This document shows positions 7,734 to 16,337 of a stretch of DNA of 38,290 nucleotides, one piece after another. The stretch's first letter is position 1. Each line of letters begins with the position of its first letter. The notes beneath the pieces are model-generated. The model worked only from the letters and a program-made list of their open reading frames with translations, was not told the origin of the DNA and ran no database searches. A program made the translations under genes and the position numbers. Location: NCBI GenBank assembly GCA_003224905.1, contig QIAA01000185.1, positions 1 through 38,290 on the forward strand, in the 5' to 3' direction. The stretch comes from Acidobacteriota bacterium (GTDB taxonomy: Bacteria; Acidobacteriota; Terriglobia; Terriglobales; Acidobacteriaceae).

Positions 7734-8600
7734 TTATTTTTTCGGTATCTTGCGAAACGGGTGCTCGAAGCTGAGGTACAAGAGGATTGCTTTCTCACCA
7801 GCGCTGGGGCCGACACCAATCGGCACGGCGATGCCCGGAACAATCTGTAAGCCATTTTCGAAGTTGTACGCCCAGCGGATCCCCGGATTGACCAGAAGCG
7901 AACGTCCCCATGCTGTCTTATCTGGAGCTACAACCGATTGGGTGTTCGCAAACACGGTCTCCAGCATGAAATTCAATCGCGGTTTGGCTAACCAGATGAA
8001 ACTTTGCCCCAGGTTGTAGCTTGCAGTGAACGCGCGATCCCCGGAAATATCCCGTGCGTGGGGAACGAAGGTTGCGCCAGCATTCCAGTGGCTGACGAGT
8101 TTTTGAGTTAGAACGACGCTCATGGGAAGGCTGGTCTGGACACCAAAGCCTCCCGAACCTCTGCCAACCGAGGTGTCGCCTGTAGGGAAAATGAGACTTA
8201 GACGAGGCGCAAACGCAACCAGAGCGTCGCCGCTTCCCACGAGTTGATACCGATAGTTGAGCAACACGTCGCCAATTCCGGAGCCGGAACCAGGAAACGC
8301 GCCCGCATGTTGGAATGCGAGCGTGTAGCTGAGCTGGTGGCGCTCGTCGCCCGGAACAGGCCACTCCTGGGTGAAGGTATAAACCCAGTCCTTGCTATTC
8401 CAGAAACGGGTGAAGCTGGAGATGTGCTGTACTACGCCGAAATTCTGGTTGTAGGCTTCTTCAACGAGAAAGCTGTTGTCCTGAATGCCGGGCTGTTTGG
8501 GCGCACTCGAAGACGAATCTTGCGCGACCAGGGCGGCGCAGAGAAAGAGAACAACGAGGCTGCAAGCAACGCCGAAGGGGGTTGGTGAATGTGATTTCAT
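7734..8600 (-). CDS. Outer-membrane beta-barrel protein (phenol-MetA-type/transporter family)
   Basis: A 288-residue protein with an N-terminal signal peptide (FGVACSLVVLFLCAALVAQ). It then has alternating amphipathic strands typical of a small outer-membrane barrel, with motifs HQLSYTLAFQHAG, GIGDVLLNYRYQL, PRLSLIFPTGD, GFGVQTSLPMS and NPGIRWAYNFENGLQIVPGIAVPIG. The GDVLLNYRYQ...P.LSLIFPTGD pattern matches the MetA-pathway-of-phenol-degradation barrel family, whose members are thought to move hydrophobic compounds but are mostly uncharacterised. Start ATG 8598-8600. It is convergent with the preceding secreted protein (11 bases between stops) and lies downstream of the uracil-DNA glycosylase gene on the same strand. 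Confidence 0.65.
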   Translation of the reverse strand: MKSHSPTPFGVACSLVVLFLCAALVAQDSSSSAPKQPGIQDNSFLVEEAYNQNFGVVQHISSFTRFWNSKDWVYTFTQEWPVPGDERHQLSYTLAFQHAGAFPGSGSGIGDVLLNYRYQLVGSGDALVAFAPRLSLIFPTGDTSVGRGSGGFGVQTSLPMSVVLTQKLVSHWNAGATFVPHARDISGDRAFTASYNLGQSFIWLAKPRLNFMLETVFANTQSVVAPDKTAWGRSLLVNPGIRWAYNFENGLQIVPGIAVPIGVGPSAGEKAILLYLSFEHPFRKIPKK

Positions 8601-8712
8601 CTTGTTCGGCGAAGCGATATTAAGCGGCGCCGCCCCGGTTCGTGACCCTGAAATCTATGTGGCCCCGAGAGCGGGGAGGGAATACGATCCGGCACTGCGG
8701 CAGCCGCTCCCT

Positions 8713-9414
8713 TCAGCCGTCGGCTAATCTTTCCGCTTCTTTAAAGATGCGTACAAACATTTGGCGAGTCAGCTTGCCGGTCTGAGTGTTCTGATTAGAA
8801 GGATGGTAAGACGCTAATAGAGTCTTGCCGTCCGGCATAAGGTACTTCGCGCCATGCGCGAAAACGTAGGTTTTCTTACCCTGAAGCCGACCGCGGCGTT
8901 TCAGGTAGTTGAGATAAGCGTCGAATCCAATTCTTCCTAACGCTACGATCACTCTGACATTCGTAAGGCCCTGCAGTTCACGATCGAGATACGGAGCACA
9001 GTTGGCGAGCTCTTGCGGCAGGGGCTTGTTCTTAGGTGGAGCACAACGTGCAGCTGCGGTGATGTACAGATCGCGTAACTTAAGGCCGTCATTGCGATCC
9101 ATCACGGTGGCCTGGTTGGAAAATCCGGCTTCGTACAAGACCGGATACATGAAATTGCCTGAGGCGTCCCCGGTGAACGGGCGGCCGGTGCGGTTGGAGC
9201 CGTGGGCGCCGGGAGCGAGCCCCAAAACCAGCACGCGAGCGTTGGGGTCGCCAAAACCAGGCACAGGCTTTCCCCAATAATCCCAGTCGCGATAAGCGCG
9301 GCGCTTTTCACGGGCAACCTGTTCCCTGTATTCGACCAGGCGAGGGCAGCGAATGCAGGCGACAACCTGTTGGTTGAGGTCGCTGAGCCAAGCGGGTACG
9401 GGCATCGACTTCAT
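8713..9414 (-). CDS. udgB: Family 5 uracil-DNA glycosylase (UdgB)
   Basis: This enzyme removes uracil and other deaminated bases from DNA to start base-excision repair. The 233-residue protein has motif I GLAPGAHGSNRTGRPFTGD (from residue 65) with alanine and glycine where other UDG families carry the catalytic Asp or Asn, a hallmark of family 5. Motif II is HPSNQNTQTG (204-213). Four cysteines, Cys20, Cys23, Cys124 and Cys139, fit the [4Fe-4S] cluster ligands of families 4 and 5. ATG 9412-9414 is the chosen start; an in-frame ATG three codons later is also possible. No strong terminator separates it from the downstream barrel gene, but the 112-base gap argues against tight coupling. Confidence 0.88.
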   Translation of the reverse strand: MKSMPVPAWLSDLNQQVVACIRCPRLVEYREQVAREKRRAYRDWDYWGKPVPGFGDPNARVLVLGLAPGAHGSNRTGRPFTGDASGNFMYPVLYEAGFSNQATVMDRNDGLKLRDLYITAAARCAPPKNKPLPQELANCAPYLDRELQGLTNVRVIVALGRIGFDAYLNYLKRRGRLQGKKTYVFAHGAKYLMPDGKTLLASYHPSNQNTQTGKLTRQMFVRIFKEAERLADG

Positions 9415-9470
9415 TCTAACCGGAACAGACTACGCTGTACGAAGCATGGCGCGTGCCTGCGTCGCGGTGC

Positions 9471-9508
9471 TGTGGATTCTCGCGGGCGAGGCGCCCGCGC
9501 CACACGGA
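9471..9508. repeat. REP-like palindromic element
   Basis: CGCGGGCG (9481-9488) and CGCCCGCG (9492-9499) form a perfect 8-bp stem around a 3-nt loop, with outer arms TGTGG (9471-9475) and CCACA (9500-9504). The right half, 9492-9508, is identical over 17 bases to 25396-25412 inside the rnr gene, so at least two related copies occur in the window. Confidence 0.7.
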
Positions 9509-9574
9509 CTTTAAGATGAACCACTATCCATTGGTAACCGGTGATGCGAGCTGGCGACTGCGAGACTTGGAAAT

Positions 9575-10447
9575 ATGCAATCCAAGGGACTGCCCCGCAG
9601 AGAGTTTCTGAGCCGTGTCCTAATCGGCGCTTCCGCGGTGGCAGTAATTGGGGGGATTGACGGCCTCCTTGTAGAACCGAAAAACCTGGTAGCGGAGCGA
9701 GTCGCAGTTCACCTGAAGCGGCTGCCGGAGGAGTTTGAGGGTTTCCGCATCGCACAAATCAGCGACTTCCATTTTGGCCCGTATATGGGACGAGCGGGGG
9801 TCGAAAGGGCAGTCCGCCTGGCCGAGCCGTTCAATCCCGATCTCGTGGTGCTCACTGGAGATTTTGTTTCGCATCCGTTCCGCAAACCAAATGGTCCTGC
9901 GGGAGCACGCCACGCCGAACCATGTGCGGACGTCTTGGCCACGATTAAAGCGCAGACGCTTGCTATCCTCGGCAATCACGATCACTGGAACGATGCCGAT
10001 ATCGTGCATGCTGTGCTCAAAGAGCGTGGCATCAACGTCCTGCGAAACCAAGCGATCCCGCTGGAGCGCGGGAAGAGCCGCATTTGGGTTTCTGGAGTTG
10101 ATGATGTCTATGTGGGGGCCGCTGATCTGCCGCGTGCGCTGCGAGGCGTTCCGACTTCCGAATTGACAATTCTGCTGGCGCACGAACCGGATTTTGCCGA
10201 CTATGCCGCCCGCTTCCCGGTGGACCTGCAGCTTTCGGGACACTCGCATGGCGGGCAGGTCAGAGTTCCCGGACTCGGAGCTCTGGTTTTACCTCCGATG
10301 GCGGAGAAGTACCCTGTCGGACTGAACCGCGTAGGGTCACTGCAGGTTTACACGAATCGTGGTGTTGGAGTGATCAATCCTCCTGTGCGCCTGAATTGTC
10401 CACCAGAGGTTACTTTTCTCACTCTCGTCAGGGCCGTTAGTGTTTGA
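9575..10447 (+). CDS. Tat-exported metallophosphoesterase (YaeI/YkuE-like)
   Basis: A calcineurin-like phosphoesterase of 290 residues. The N-terminus has a twin-arginine signal, LPRREFLSRVLIGASAVAV, predicting folded export across the inner membrane. Metal ligands are complete: Asp64 and His66 (SDFHFG), Asp96 (LTGDFVS), Asn134-His135-Asp136 (LGNHDHW), His203 (LAHEPDF), His223 and His225 (SGHSHGGQ). Family members include YkuE and YaeI, implicated in lipid or UDP-diacylglucosamine hydrolysis, but the substrate here is unknown. GGAA lies a few bases before ATG 9575. The gene is flanked by a REP-like palindrome upstream and the tig operon downstream, with no clear operon partner. Confidence 0.85.
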   Translation: MQSKGLPRREFLSRVLIGASAVAVIGGIDGLLVEPKNLVAERVAVHLKRLPEEFEGFRIAQISDFHFGPYMGRAGVERAVRLAEPFNPDLVVLTGDFVSHPFRKPNGPAGARHAEPCADVLATIKAQTLAILGNHDHWNDADIVHAVLKERGINVLRNQAIPLERGKSRIWVSGVDDVYVGAADLPRALRGVPTSELTILLAHEPDFADYAARFPVDLQLSGHSHGGQVRVPGLGALVLPPMAEKYPVGLNRVGSLQVYTNRGVGVINPPVRLNCPPEVTFLTLVRAVSV

Positions 10448-10549
10448 CGCTTGTCTTGCTCTGTCTTTACACTCAAACTAACGGGTACGAATTTGGCGAT
10501 TCGCTTTTGACTGAATTTCTGGATCCGCCTCGTTCGCGAAAGGTATTCT

Positions 10550-11818
10550 GTGACCCCCACCGAAACCAGCAGTGCCACGAAGCGGGAAATCCAGGTTGAG
10601 GTACCGGCCGAAGAGGTAACCCGCGAGACTGATTCCCTGATCCAAAAATATCAAAAGCTGGCTCGGCTACCCGGGTTTCGGCGGGGGCACGTGCCGGCTT
10701 CGATCATCCGCCAGCGTTTTGCCGAGGATCTCAAGAGCGAAGTGGTTGAGGCGCTGGTGCCCCGCCATTTCCGCCGTGAAACGGAGAAGCTGGGGGTGCT
10801 GCCGGTATCGCAGCCGCGCGTTTCGGACCTTCATATTCATGAAGGTGAGCCGCTTCGCTTCAAAGCCAGCTTCGAAGTCATGCCTGAGATCAAGGTGGAG
10901 GGCTACAAGGAACTGCGCGCCGATAAACCCACCGTCACAGTCACTGACGAAGAAGTGCAGGAGTCGCTTGAGAGCCTGCGCGAGCAGCATGCCACCTTCA
11001 CCGCTGTAGAGGGCCGCGCTCTCGCGGACGGCGACTACGCTCAAGTCTCGCTGGATGGGAAACCTAAAGAGGGCGAGGGCAAACCGGTCCACATGGATGA
11101 CATTCTGGTGGAGATTGCCGGAAAAAACACAATGCCCGAGTTCACCGAGAACCTGCGCGGAGCCTCCGCAGGTGACGAGCGCATTTTCGATGTGCATTAT
11201 CCGGAAGACTCTACGGACAAGCGGCTGGCTGGAAAGACACTGACATACACAGTCAAGGTGCATTCCATCAAGCTGAAAAGTCTGCCTGAGCAGAACGACG
11301 ACTTTGCAAAAACGTTAGGCGAGTTCGCCAGTCTCGATGAGGTTCGCCAACGGATTCGTGAGGGTATGGAAAGCGAACGGAAGCACGCGGCCGAGCGCGA
11401 ATCCAAAGACAAGCTGGTTGCCGAACTGGTGAAGCGGAACGATTTTGAAGTGCCTGAAGCGTTAGTGGATCGGCAAATTGATGTCCGGCTGGAGCGCGGG
11501 TTACGCGCGCTGGCGGCACAGGGTTTGAAGCCTGAAGACATGAAAAAGATGGACCTGAACCGGCTGCGCGCAGGGCAACGCGAACAGGCTTTGCAGGAAG
11601 TGAAGGCTTCATTGTTGCTGGATAGAATTGCGGGAGAGGAGAAAATCGAGGTCGGTGACGAAGAGATAAATGCGGAAATCGAAGCGCTTGCCAATCAGTC
11701 AAAACAGACGCCGGAAGCGATTCGGGCTCGTTTGACACGTGATGGAGCGCTCGATAGAATCCGAAATAGAATCCGCAGCGAGAAGACCCTCGATTTTTTG
11801 TACCATCAGACTAGTTAA
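10550..11818 (+). CDS. tig: Trigger factor, ribosome-associated chaperone / PPIase
   Basis: Trigger factor binds at the ribosome exit tunnel and protects nascent chains. At 422 residues the length is normal. The N-terminal ribosome-binding domain has the signature region [21 protein letters not shown] (about 37-58), corresponding to the GFRxGKxP loop, here with His in place of Lys. The FKBP-type PPIase domain follows ([16 protein letters not shown] to [11 protein letters not shown], about 155-245), then the long helical C-terminal chaperone domain. GTG 10550 is the start, with AAAGG upstream; no ATG is available before the conserved region. It heads the classic tig-clpP-clpX order, followed by lon, in one direction, linking folding with proteolysis. 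Confidence 0.95.
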   Translation: MTPTETSSATKREIQVEVPAEEVTRETDSLIQKYQKLARLPGFRRGHVPASIIRQRFAEDLKSEVVEALVPRHFRRETEKLGVLPVSQPRVSDLHIHEGEPLRFKASFEVMPEIKVEGYKELRADKPTVTVTDEEVQESLESLREQHATFTAVEGRALADGDYAQVSLDGKPKEGEGKPVHMDDILVEIAGKNTMPEFTENLRGASAGDERIFDVHYPEDSTDKRLAGKTLTYTVKVHSIKLKSLPEQNDDFAKTLGEFASLDEVRQRIREGMESERKHAAERESKDKLVAELVKRNDFEVPEALVDRQIDVRLERGLRALAAQGLKPEDMKKMDLNRLRAGQREQALQEVKASLLLDRIAGEEKIEVGDEEINAEIEALANQSKQTPEAIRARLTRDGALDRIRNRIRSEKTLDFLYHQTS

Positions 11819-11880
11819 GCAGACCACTTTCGATCCTCCCTCGAAAAGTTAGCTGTGGTTTGAGGCAGGAGTGTGGAAAG

Positions 11881-12489
11881 GTGAACGTGAACGATCCGAA
11901 AATGATGCTGGTGCCCATGGTCATCGAGCAGACCGGGCGTGGTGAGCGGGCCTACGACATTTACTCGCGGCTGCTGCGTGACAACATCATTTTTATAGGC
12001 ACGCCCATTGAGGACACCATCGCCAACCTGGTGATTGCGCAGATGTTGTTCCTGGCTCAGGAAGATCCGGAAAAGGATATTCAGCTTTACATTAATTCGC
12101 CGGGTGGCTCAATTACCGCGGGTATGGCGATCTACGACACCATGCAGTACGTAAAGAATGACGTAACGACGATCTGCATTGGGCAAGCCGCCAGCATGGC
12201 TGCCCTATTGCTTTCAGCTGGTGAAAACAAGAAGCGGCTGGCTTTGCCGAATTCGAGAATTCTAATCCATCAGCCGTCGATGGGAGGTCTGTCGGGGCAG
12301 GCAACTGATATTGACATTCACGCTCGGGAAATTCTCCGTATGCGTGAGATTACAAACCAGTTGCTGGCCAAACATAGTGGCCAGAAACTGGACAAGGTGG
12401 AAAAAGACGTGGAGCGCGATTTCATTATGAACGCACAGCAGGCGAAGGAATACGGAATCATAGACGATATCATTTATAAGACCCGGTAG
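11881..12489 (+). CDS. clpP: ATP-dependent Clp protease proteolytic subunit
   Basis: ClpP forms the double heptameric ring that degrades proteins delivered by ClpX or ClpA. The catalytic triad is complete: Ser105 (GQAASMAA), His130 (ILIHQPS) and Asp180 (VERDF). The mature protein region matches the family end to end, with 202 residues from the chosen start. GTG 11881 is preferred because AGGAG lies about ten bases upstream; the frame is open to a TTG at 11860, and GTG 11887 is another option. Canonical ClpP begins shortly before [23 protein letters not shown], which fits. It lies 62 bases after tig and 69 before clpX. Confidence 0.95.
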   Translation: MNVNDPKMMLVPMVIEQTGRGERAYDIYSRLLRDNIIFIGTPIEDTIANLVIAQMLFLAQEDPEKDIQLYINSPGGSITAGMAIYDTMQYVKNDVTTICIGQAASMAALLLSAGENKKRLALPNSRILIHQPSMGGLSGQATDIDIHAREILRMREITNQLLAKHSGQKLDKVEKDVERDFIMNAQQAKEYGIIDDIIYKTR

Positions 12490-12512
12490 AGGTTATGATC
12501 GGGCTTTCTCTT

Positions 12513-12525
12513 CCGCCAATGGCGG
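12513..12525 (+). other. Short hairpin between clpP and clpX
   Basis: CCGCC-AAT-GGCGG forms a small stable stem-loop in the 69-base clpP-clpX spacer, without a T-run. It may protect mRNA or tune read-through; no function can be assigned. Confidence 0.3.
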
Positions 12526-12558
12526 CGGAGCAAGGCGTGACCCGAAGGAGTAAGCTGA

Positions 12559-13839
12559 GTGAAAAACAGAAGTGGTACCGAGGAGATGTTGCGATGTTCG
12601 TTCTGCCATAAATCGCAGGACGCGGTGGCCAAACTGATTTCATCCCCCAGCGATTACCCTAGAGCCTATATTTGCGATGAGTGCGTCGCAGTCTGCAACT
12701 CGATTCTCGAAGATGATCGTTCTGCAACTCCTCCAACCACTACCCCGAACCAGCTTCCCAAACCGCAGGAAGTGAAGACATTCCTCGACGAGTATGTGAT
12801 TGGGCAGGAGCAGACAAAGAAGAAACTTGCCGTCGCGGTTTACAACCATTACAAGCGCATCTACATGAACCGGCAGCGCACCGGTGATGGCGTTGAGCTG
12901 ACGAAATCGAACATCATGCTGATCGGGCCGACGGGCACGGGCAAGACACTCCTTGCCCAAACGCTGGCGCGTATGCTGGATGTACCGTTCGCAATCGTAG
13001 ACGCCACTACCCTAACCGAGGCCGGTTACGTTGGCGAAGACGTCGAGAATATTATTCTCAAGCTGCTGCAATCCGCCGACGGTGATGTCGGCCGGACACA
13101 GACAGGTATCATCTACATTGACGAAGTGGACAAGATTGGCCGTAAGGACGAGAATCCGTCCATTACTCGCGACGTTTCAGGCGAGGGCGTGCAGCAGGCG
13201 CTTCTGAAGATTCTGGAAGGAACCATAGCCAATGTTCCTCCTCAGGGGGGGCGCAAGCACCCCCATCAGGAGTTCACCCCGGTTGACACGACGAATATTC
13301 TCTTTATCTGCGGAGGAGCATTCGTGGGGCTGGAGAAGATCATTGGCCGCCGGATGGGCAGGAAGTCCTTAGGTTTCAAGGCGGGAGAGGATTTGGAGCA
13401 GGAAGATTCAGCTGCGACCAACCGCAAACGGAATTTTGAACTTCTAAGTGATGTTCAGCCGGAAGACCTTATCAAGTTCGGGTTGATACCCGAGTTTGTG
13501 GGCCGCTTGCCCGTGGTAGGCGTGCTGGAGGACCTGGATGAATTTGCGCTGATCGAGATCCTGACGCGCCCGAAAAACGCTATTGTCAAGCAGTACCAGC
13601 GCCTGTTCGAGTTCGAGAATGTGCGGTTGAAGTTTAGTGAAGAAGCTTTGAAAGCCATTTCCCGACAGGCCATGGCTCGGAAGGTAGGGGCGCGCGGATT
13701 GCGGATGATCCTGGAAGAGCTGATGCTGGATTTGATGTATCATCTGCCCAGTCAGAAGAAGGTAAAAGAATTTGAAGTGACCCGCGAGATGGTTGAGAAG
13801 CGCAGTGTCTCGCTGGCCATGATGGAAAAAGCAGGATAA
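12559..13839 (+). CDS. clpX: Clp protease ATP-binding subunit ClpX
   Basis: ClpX unfolds tagged substrates and feeds them to ClpP. The 426-residue protein starts with a four-cysteine zinc domain (Cys13, Cys16, Cys39, Cys42: CSFCHK and CDECV). The AAA+ module follows: Walker A GPTGTGKT (about 123-130), the pore loop GYVGEDVEN, Walker [11 protein letters not shown] and the [14 protein letters not shown] sensor region. The C-terminal domain has [27 protein letters not shown] tract near residues 275-293 ([22 protein letters not shown]) is the usual variable loop. GTG 12559 is supported by AAGGAG eight bases upstream. It is the third gene of the tig-clpP-clpX series. Confidence 0.97.
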   Translation: MKNRSGTEEMLRCSFCHKSQDAVAKLISSPSDYPRAYICDECVAVCNSILEDDRSATPPTTTPNQLPKPQEVKTFLDEYVIGQEQTKKKLAVAVYNHYKRIYMNRQRTGDGVELTKSNIMLIGPTGTGKTLLAQTLARMLDVPFAIVDATTLTEAGYVGEDVENIILKLLQSADGDVGRTQTGIIYIDEVDKIGRKDENPSITRDVSGEGVQQALLKILEGTIANVPPQGGRKHPHQEFTPVDTTNILFICGGAFVGLEKIIGRRMGRKSLGFKAGEDLEQEDSAATNRKRNFELLSDVQPEDLIKFGLIPEFVGRLPVVGVLEDLDEFALIEILTRPKNAIVKQYQRLFEFENVRLKFSEEALKAISRQAMARKVGARGLRMILEELMLDLMYHLPSQKKVKEFEVTREMVEKRSVSLAMMEKAG

Positions 13840-13906
13840 GAAGAACCCGTTAGCACTTAGCCGTTAGCTGGAAAGCTGGCGGCCAACCGCTGATTTTGGA
13901 GTCCAG

Positions 13907-16315
13907 GTGACCACAAGCAAAGAGAAATACGAGAGCAAGAAGCTTCCGATGATGCCCATTCGGGACGTGGTCATCTTTCCGTTCATGATGACTCCTTTCG
14001 TCGTCGGTCGCGAGTCAAGCGTGCGCGCGCTGGAAGAGGCTCTGGCCGGCGACAAGAAGATCTTTCTCGCTACTCAGCATGACGCCAGTGTCGATGAGCC
14101 CAAGCCGAACGAGATTTATCAGGTCGGGACAATCGTTAACATTGTCCAAAGTCTTAAGCTTCCAGACGGAAACATAAAGGTTCTGGTCGAAGGCATAGAG
14201 CGCGGCAAGATTCTTCAGATCGGTGAGAATGAAGGTTACATGCAGGTCTCGGTCAGGGTAGCCCGGTACACCACCGAGACAAATCCGCAAATCGAAACCG
14301 GAATGCAGCGGGTCACCACGCTTTTTGAGCAGTATGTGAAGCTGTGCCAGTCTCTCAATTATGAAACCATGATCGCGGCCGTGCGCATGGAGGATCCTGC
14401 CAAGCTCACGGATACCATCGCCGCCAATCTGCAGCTTTCGATTGAAGAGAAGCAGGAGTTATTGGAAATCTTCGATCCGGCCGAGCGCCTTACTCGCATC
14501 GGGGACGTTCTGGATATCGAAATCGAAAAGCTCAACATGGATCGCACTATCCAGTCGCGGGTCAAGCGGCAGATGGAGCGGGCGCAGAAAGAGTACTACC
14601 TCAACGAAAAGATCAAGGCAATTCAGAAGGAACTGGGCCGCGGCGAGAAAAGTGAATTCGACGAACTGAAGAAAAAGATTGATGGCGCCGGCATGCCGAA
14701 AGAGGTTCGCGATAAGGCAGTGCAGGAGCTCAAGAAGCTCGAAGCTATGCCGCCAATGTCAGCCGAATCCACGGTTTCGCGTAATTATCTTGATTGGCTG
14801 CTCGCGGTGCCGTGGAAGAAGCGCTCCAAGGAAATCCGTAATATCAGCCGTGCCGAAAAGGTCCTCAATGAAGACCATTACGGACTAGAGAAGATTAAAG
14901 AACGCATTCTCGAATTCCTTGCCGTACGTCAACTCGTAAAGAATCCCAAGGGATCCATTCTCTGTTTTGTCGGGCCTCCTGGAGTTGGCAAGACCTCCCT
15001 GGGAATGTCAATCGCCAAGGCTACGGGGCGCAAATTCGTGCGTATGTCGCTGGGCGGGGTGCGCGACGAAGCTGAGATTCGCGGCCATCGCCGCACCTAC
15101 ATCGGTGCGCTCCCCGGGCAGATCATCCAGATGATGAAGAAGGCCGGCACAAAAAACCCGGTGTTCATGCTGGATGAAGTGGACAAAATGTCCATGGACT
15201 TTCGGGGCGACCCCTCGGCTGCTCTGTTAGAAGTCCTCGATCCCGAACAGAATTACATGTTCATCGACCATTATCTGGACGTCGAGTACGACCTCTCGCA
15301 GGTTTTCTTCATTGCCACGGCCAACGTAATGCACACCATCCCACCCGCCCTCCAGGACCGCATGGAAGTATTGCGCCTGCATGGCTACACCGAGCCTGAG
15401 AAACTGGAGATCGCCAAACAATTCCTGGTGAAAAAGCAGATGGCTCAGGCCGGTCTGAGCGAGAAGAACCTCAAGTTTTCCGATGACGCAATCATTTCAC
15501 TGATCCGCTCATATACCCGCGAGGCTGGTGTCCGCAACCTGGAGCGCGAGATCGGTAACGTCTGCCGCAAGGTCGCGCGCAAGGTGGTGAAAGAAGGCGA
15601 AAGCTACAACGTCATCATTACGGGTGAAAACGTCAACGACTTCCTGGGCGTGATCAAGTTCCGCGACACATTGGCCCACGAGAAGAGTGAAGTCGGCCTG
15701 GTTACCGGGCTGGCGTGGACCGAGGTCGGCGGCTCTATCCTCAGCACTGAAGCTACGGTGGTCGATGGCAAAGGCAAGCTGACGCTGACCGGGAAACTAG
15801 GCGACGTCATGCAGGAATCGGCACAGGCTGCGATGTCCTATGTCCGCTCACGGTCGCACCGGCTCGGTTTGTCCCGAGATTTTTATCGTGGAATTGATAT
15901 TCACGTCCACGTTCCAGAAGGCGCGATTCCGAAGGATGGCCCCTCGGCTGGCATTACCATCGCCACAGCTATCGCAAGTGCCTTAAGCAGAATTGCCGTG
16001 CGCCGTGACTTGGCAATGACGGGCGAGATCACGCTGCGCGGCAAGGTGTTGGCTATTGGCGGGCTAAAGGAAAAGCTGCTCGCCGCTCATCGCGCTGGCC
16101 TGTTCGAGGTAATTCTTCCTAAGGACAACGAGAAAGACCTGGCCGAAGTTCCCGAAAACCTGCGCAATGCCATGAAGCTACATTTCGTCGAGACGATGGA
16201 TCAGGTGCTTGCGTTGTCCTTTGAACAACCTTTGCCTGCTATAGTCGAAACAGTGACCGAGCCGATCGCGCCCATGCCACAGCCTCACCCAGAGATCCCC
16301 AGCGCGCATCAGTAG
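13907..16315 (+). CDS. lon: ATP-dependent Lon protease (LonA type)
   Basis: Lon degrades misfolded and regulatory proteins in the cytosol. The 802-residue chain has the N-terminal substrate-binding domain ([24 protein letters not shown] onward, about 13-210) and a coiled linker. The AAA+ domain has Walker [12 protein letters not shown] near 355-365, Walker [11 protein letters not shown], and [15 protein letters not shown]. The C-terminal protease domain has catalytic Ser near 679 ([12 protein letters not shown]) and Lys near 721 ([15 protein letters not shown]). The proline-rich tail after 780 is not conserved. GTG 13907 has GGAG at good spacing. The gap to clpX (67 bases) contains a partly self-similar TTAGC-rich tract that may be a remnant repeat. 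It is convergent with the kinase gene. Confidence 0.97.
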   Translation: MTTSKEKYESKKLPMMPIRDVVIFPFMMTPFVVGRESSVRALEEALAGDKKIFLATQHDASVDEPKPNEIYQVGTIVNIVQSLKLPDGNIKVLVEGIERGKILQIGENEGYMQVSVRVARYTTETNPQIETGMQRVTTLFEQYVKLCQSLNYETMIAAVRMEDPAKLTDTIAANLQLSIEEKQELLEIFDPAERLTRIGDVLDIEIEKLNMDRTIQSRVKRQMERAQKEYYLNEKIKAIQKELGRGEKSEFDELKKKIDGAGMPKEVRDKAVQELKKLEAMPPMSAESTVSRNYLDWLLAVPWKKRSKEIRNISRAEKVLNEDHYGLEKIKERILEFLAVRQLVKNPKGSILCFVGPPGVGKTSLGMSIAKATGRKFVRMSLGGVRDEAEIRGHRRTYIGALPGQIIQMMKKAGTKNPVFMLDEVDKMSMDFRGDPSAALLEVLDPEQNYMFIDHYLDVEYDLSQVFFIATANVMHTIPPALQDRMEVLRLHGYTEPEKLEIAKQFLVKKQMAQAGLSEKNLKFSDDAIISLIRSYTREAGVRNLEREIGNVCRKVARKVVKEGESYNVIITGENVNDFLGVIKFRDTLAHEKSEVGLVTGLAWTEVGGSILSTEATVVDGKGKLTLTGKLGDVMQESAQAAMSYVRSRSHRLGLSRDFYRGIDIHVHVPEGAIPKDGPSAGITIATAIASALSRIAVRRDLAMTGEITLRGKVLAIGGLKEKLLAAHRAGLFEVILPKDNEKDLAEVPENLRNAMKLHFVETMDQVLALSFEQPLPAIVETVTEPIAPMPQPHPEIPSAHQ

Positions 16316-16337
16316 TCTTTCAAAGAGTGGGCATCTG

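Noticed and set aside
8663..8676. CCCCG-AGAG-CGGGG hairpin considered as terminator of the uracil-DNA glycosylase gene
   Set aside because: Short stem with no T-run on the relevant strand; too weak to call.
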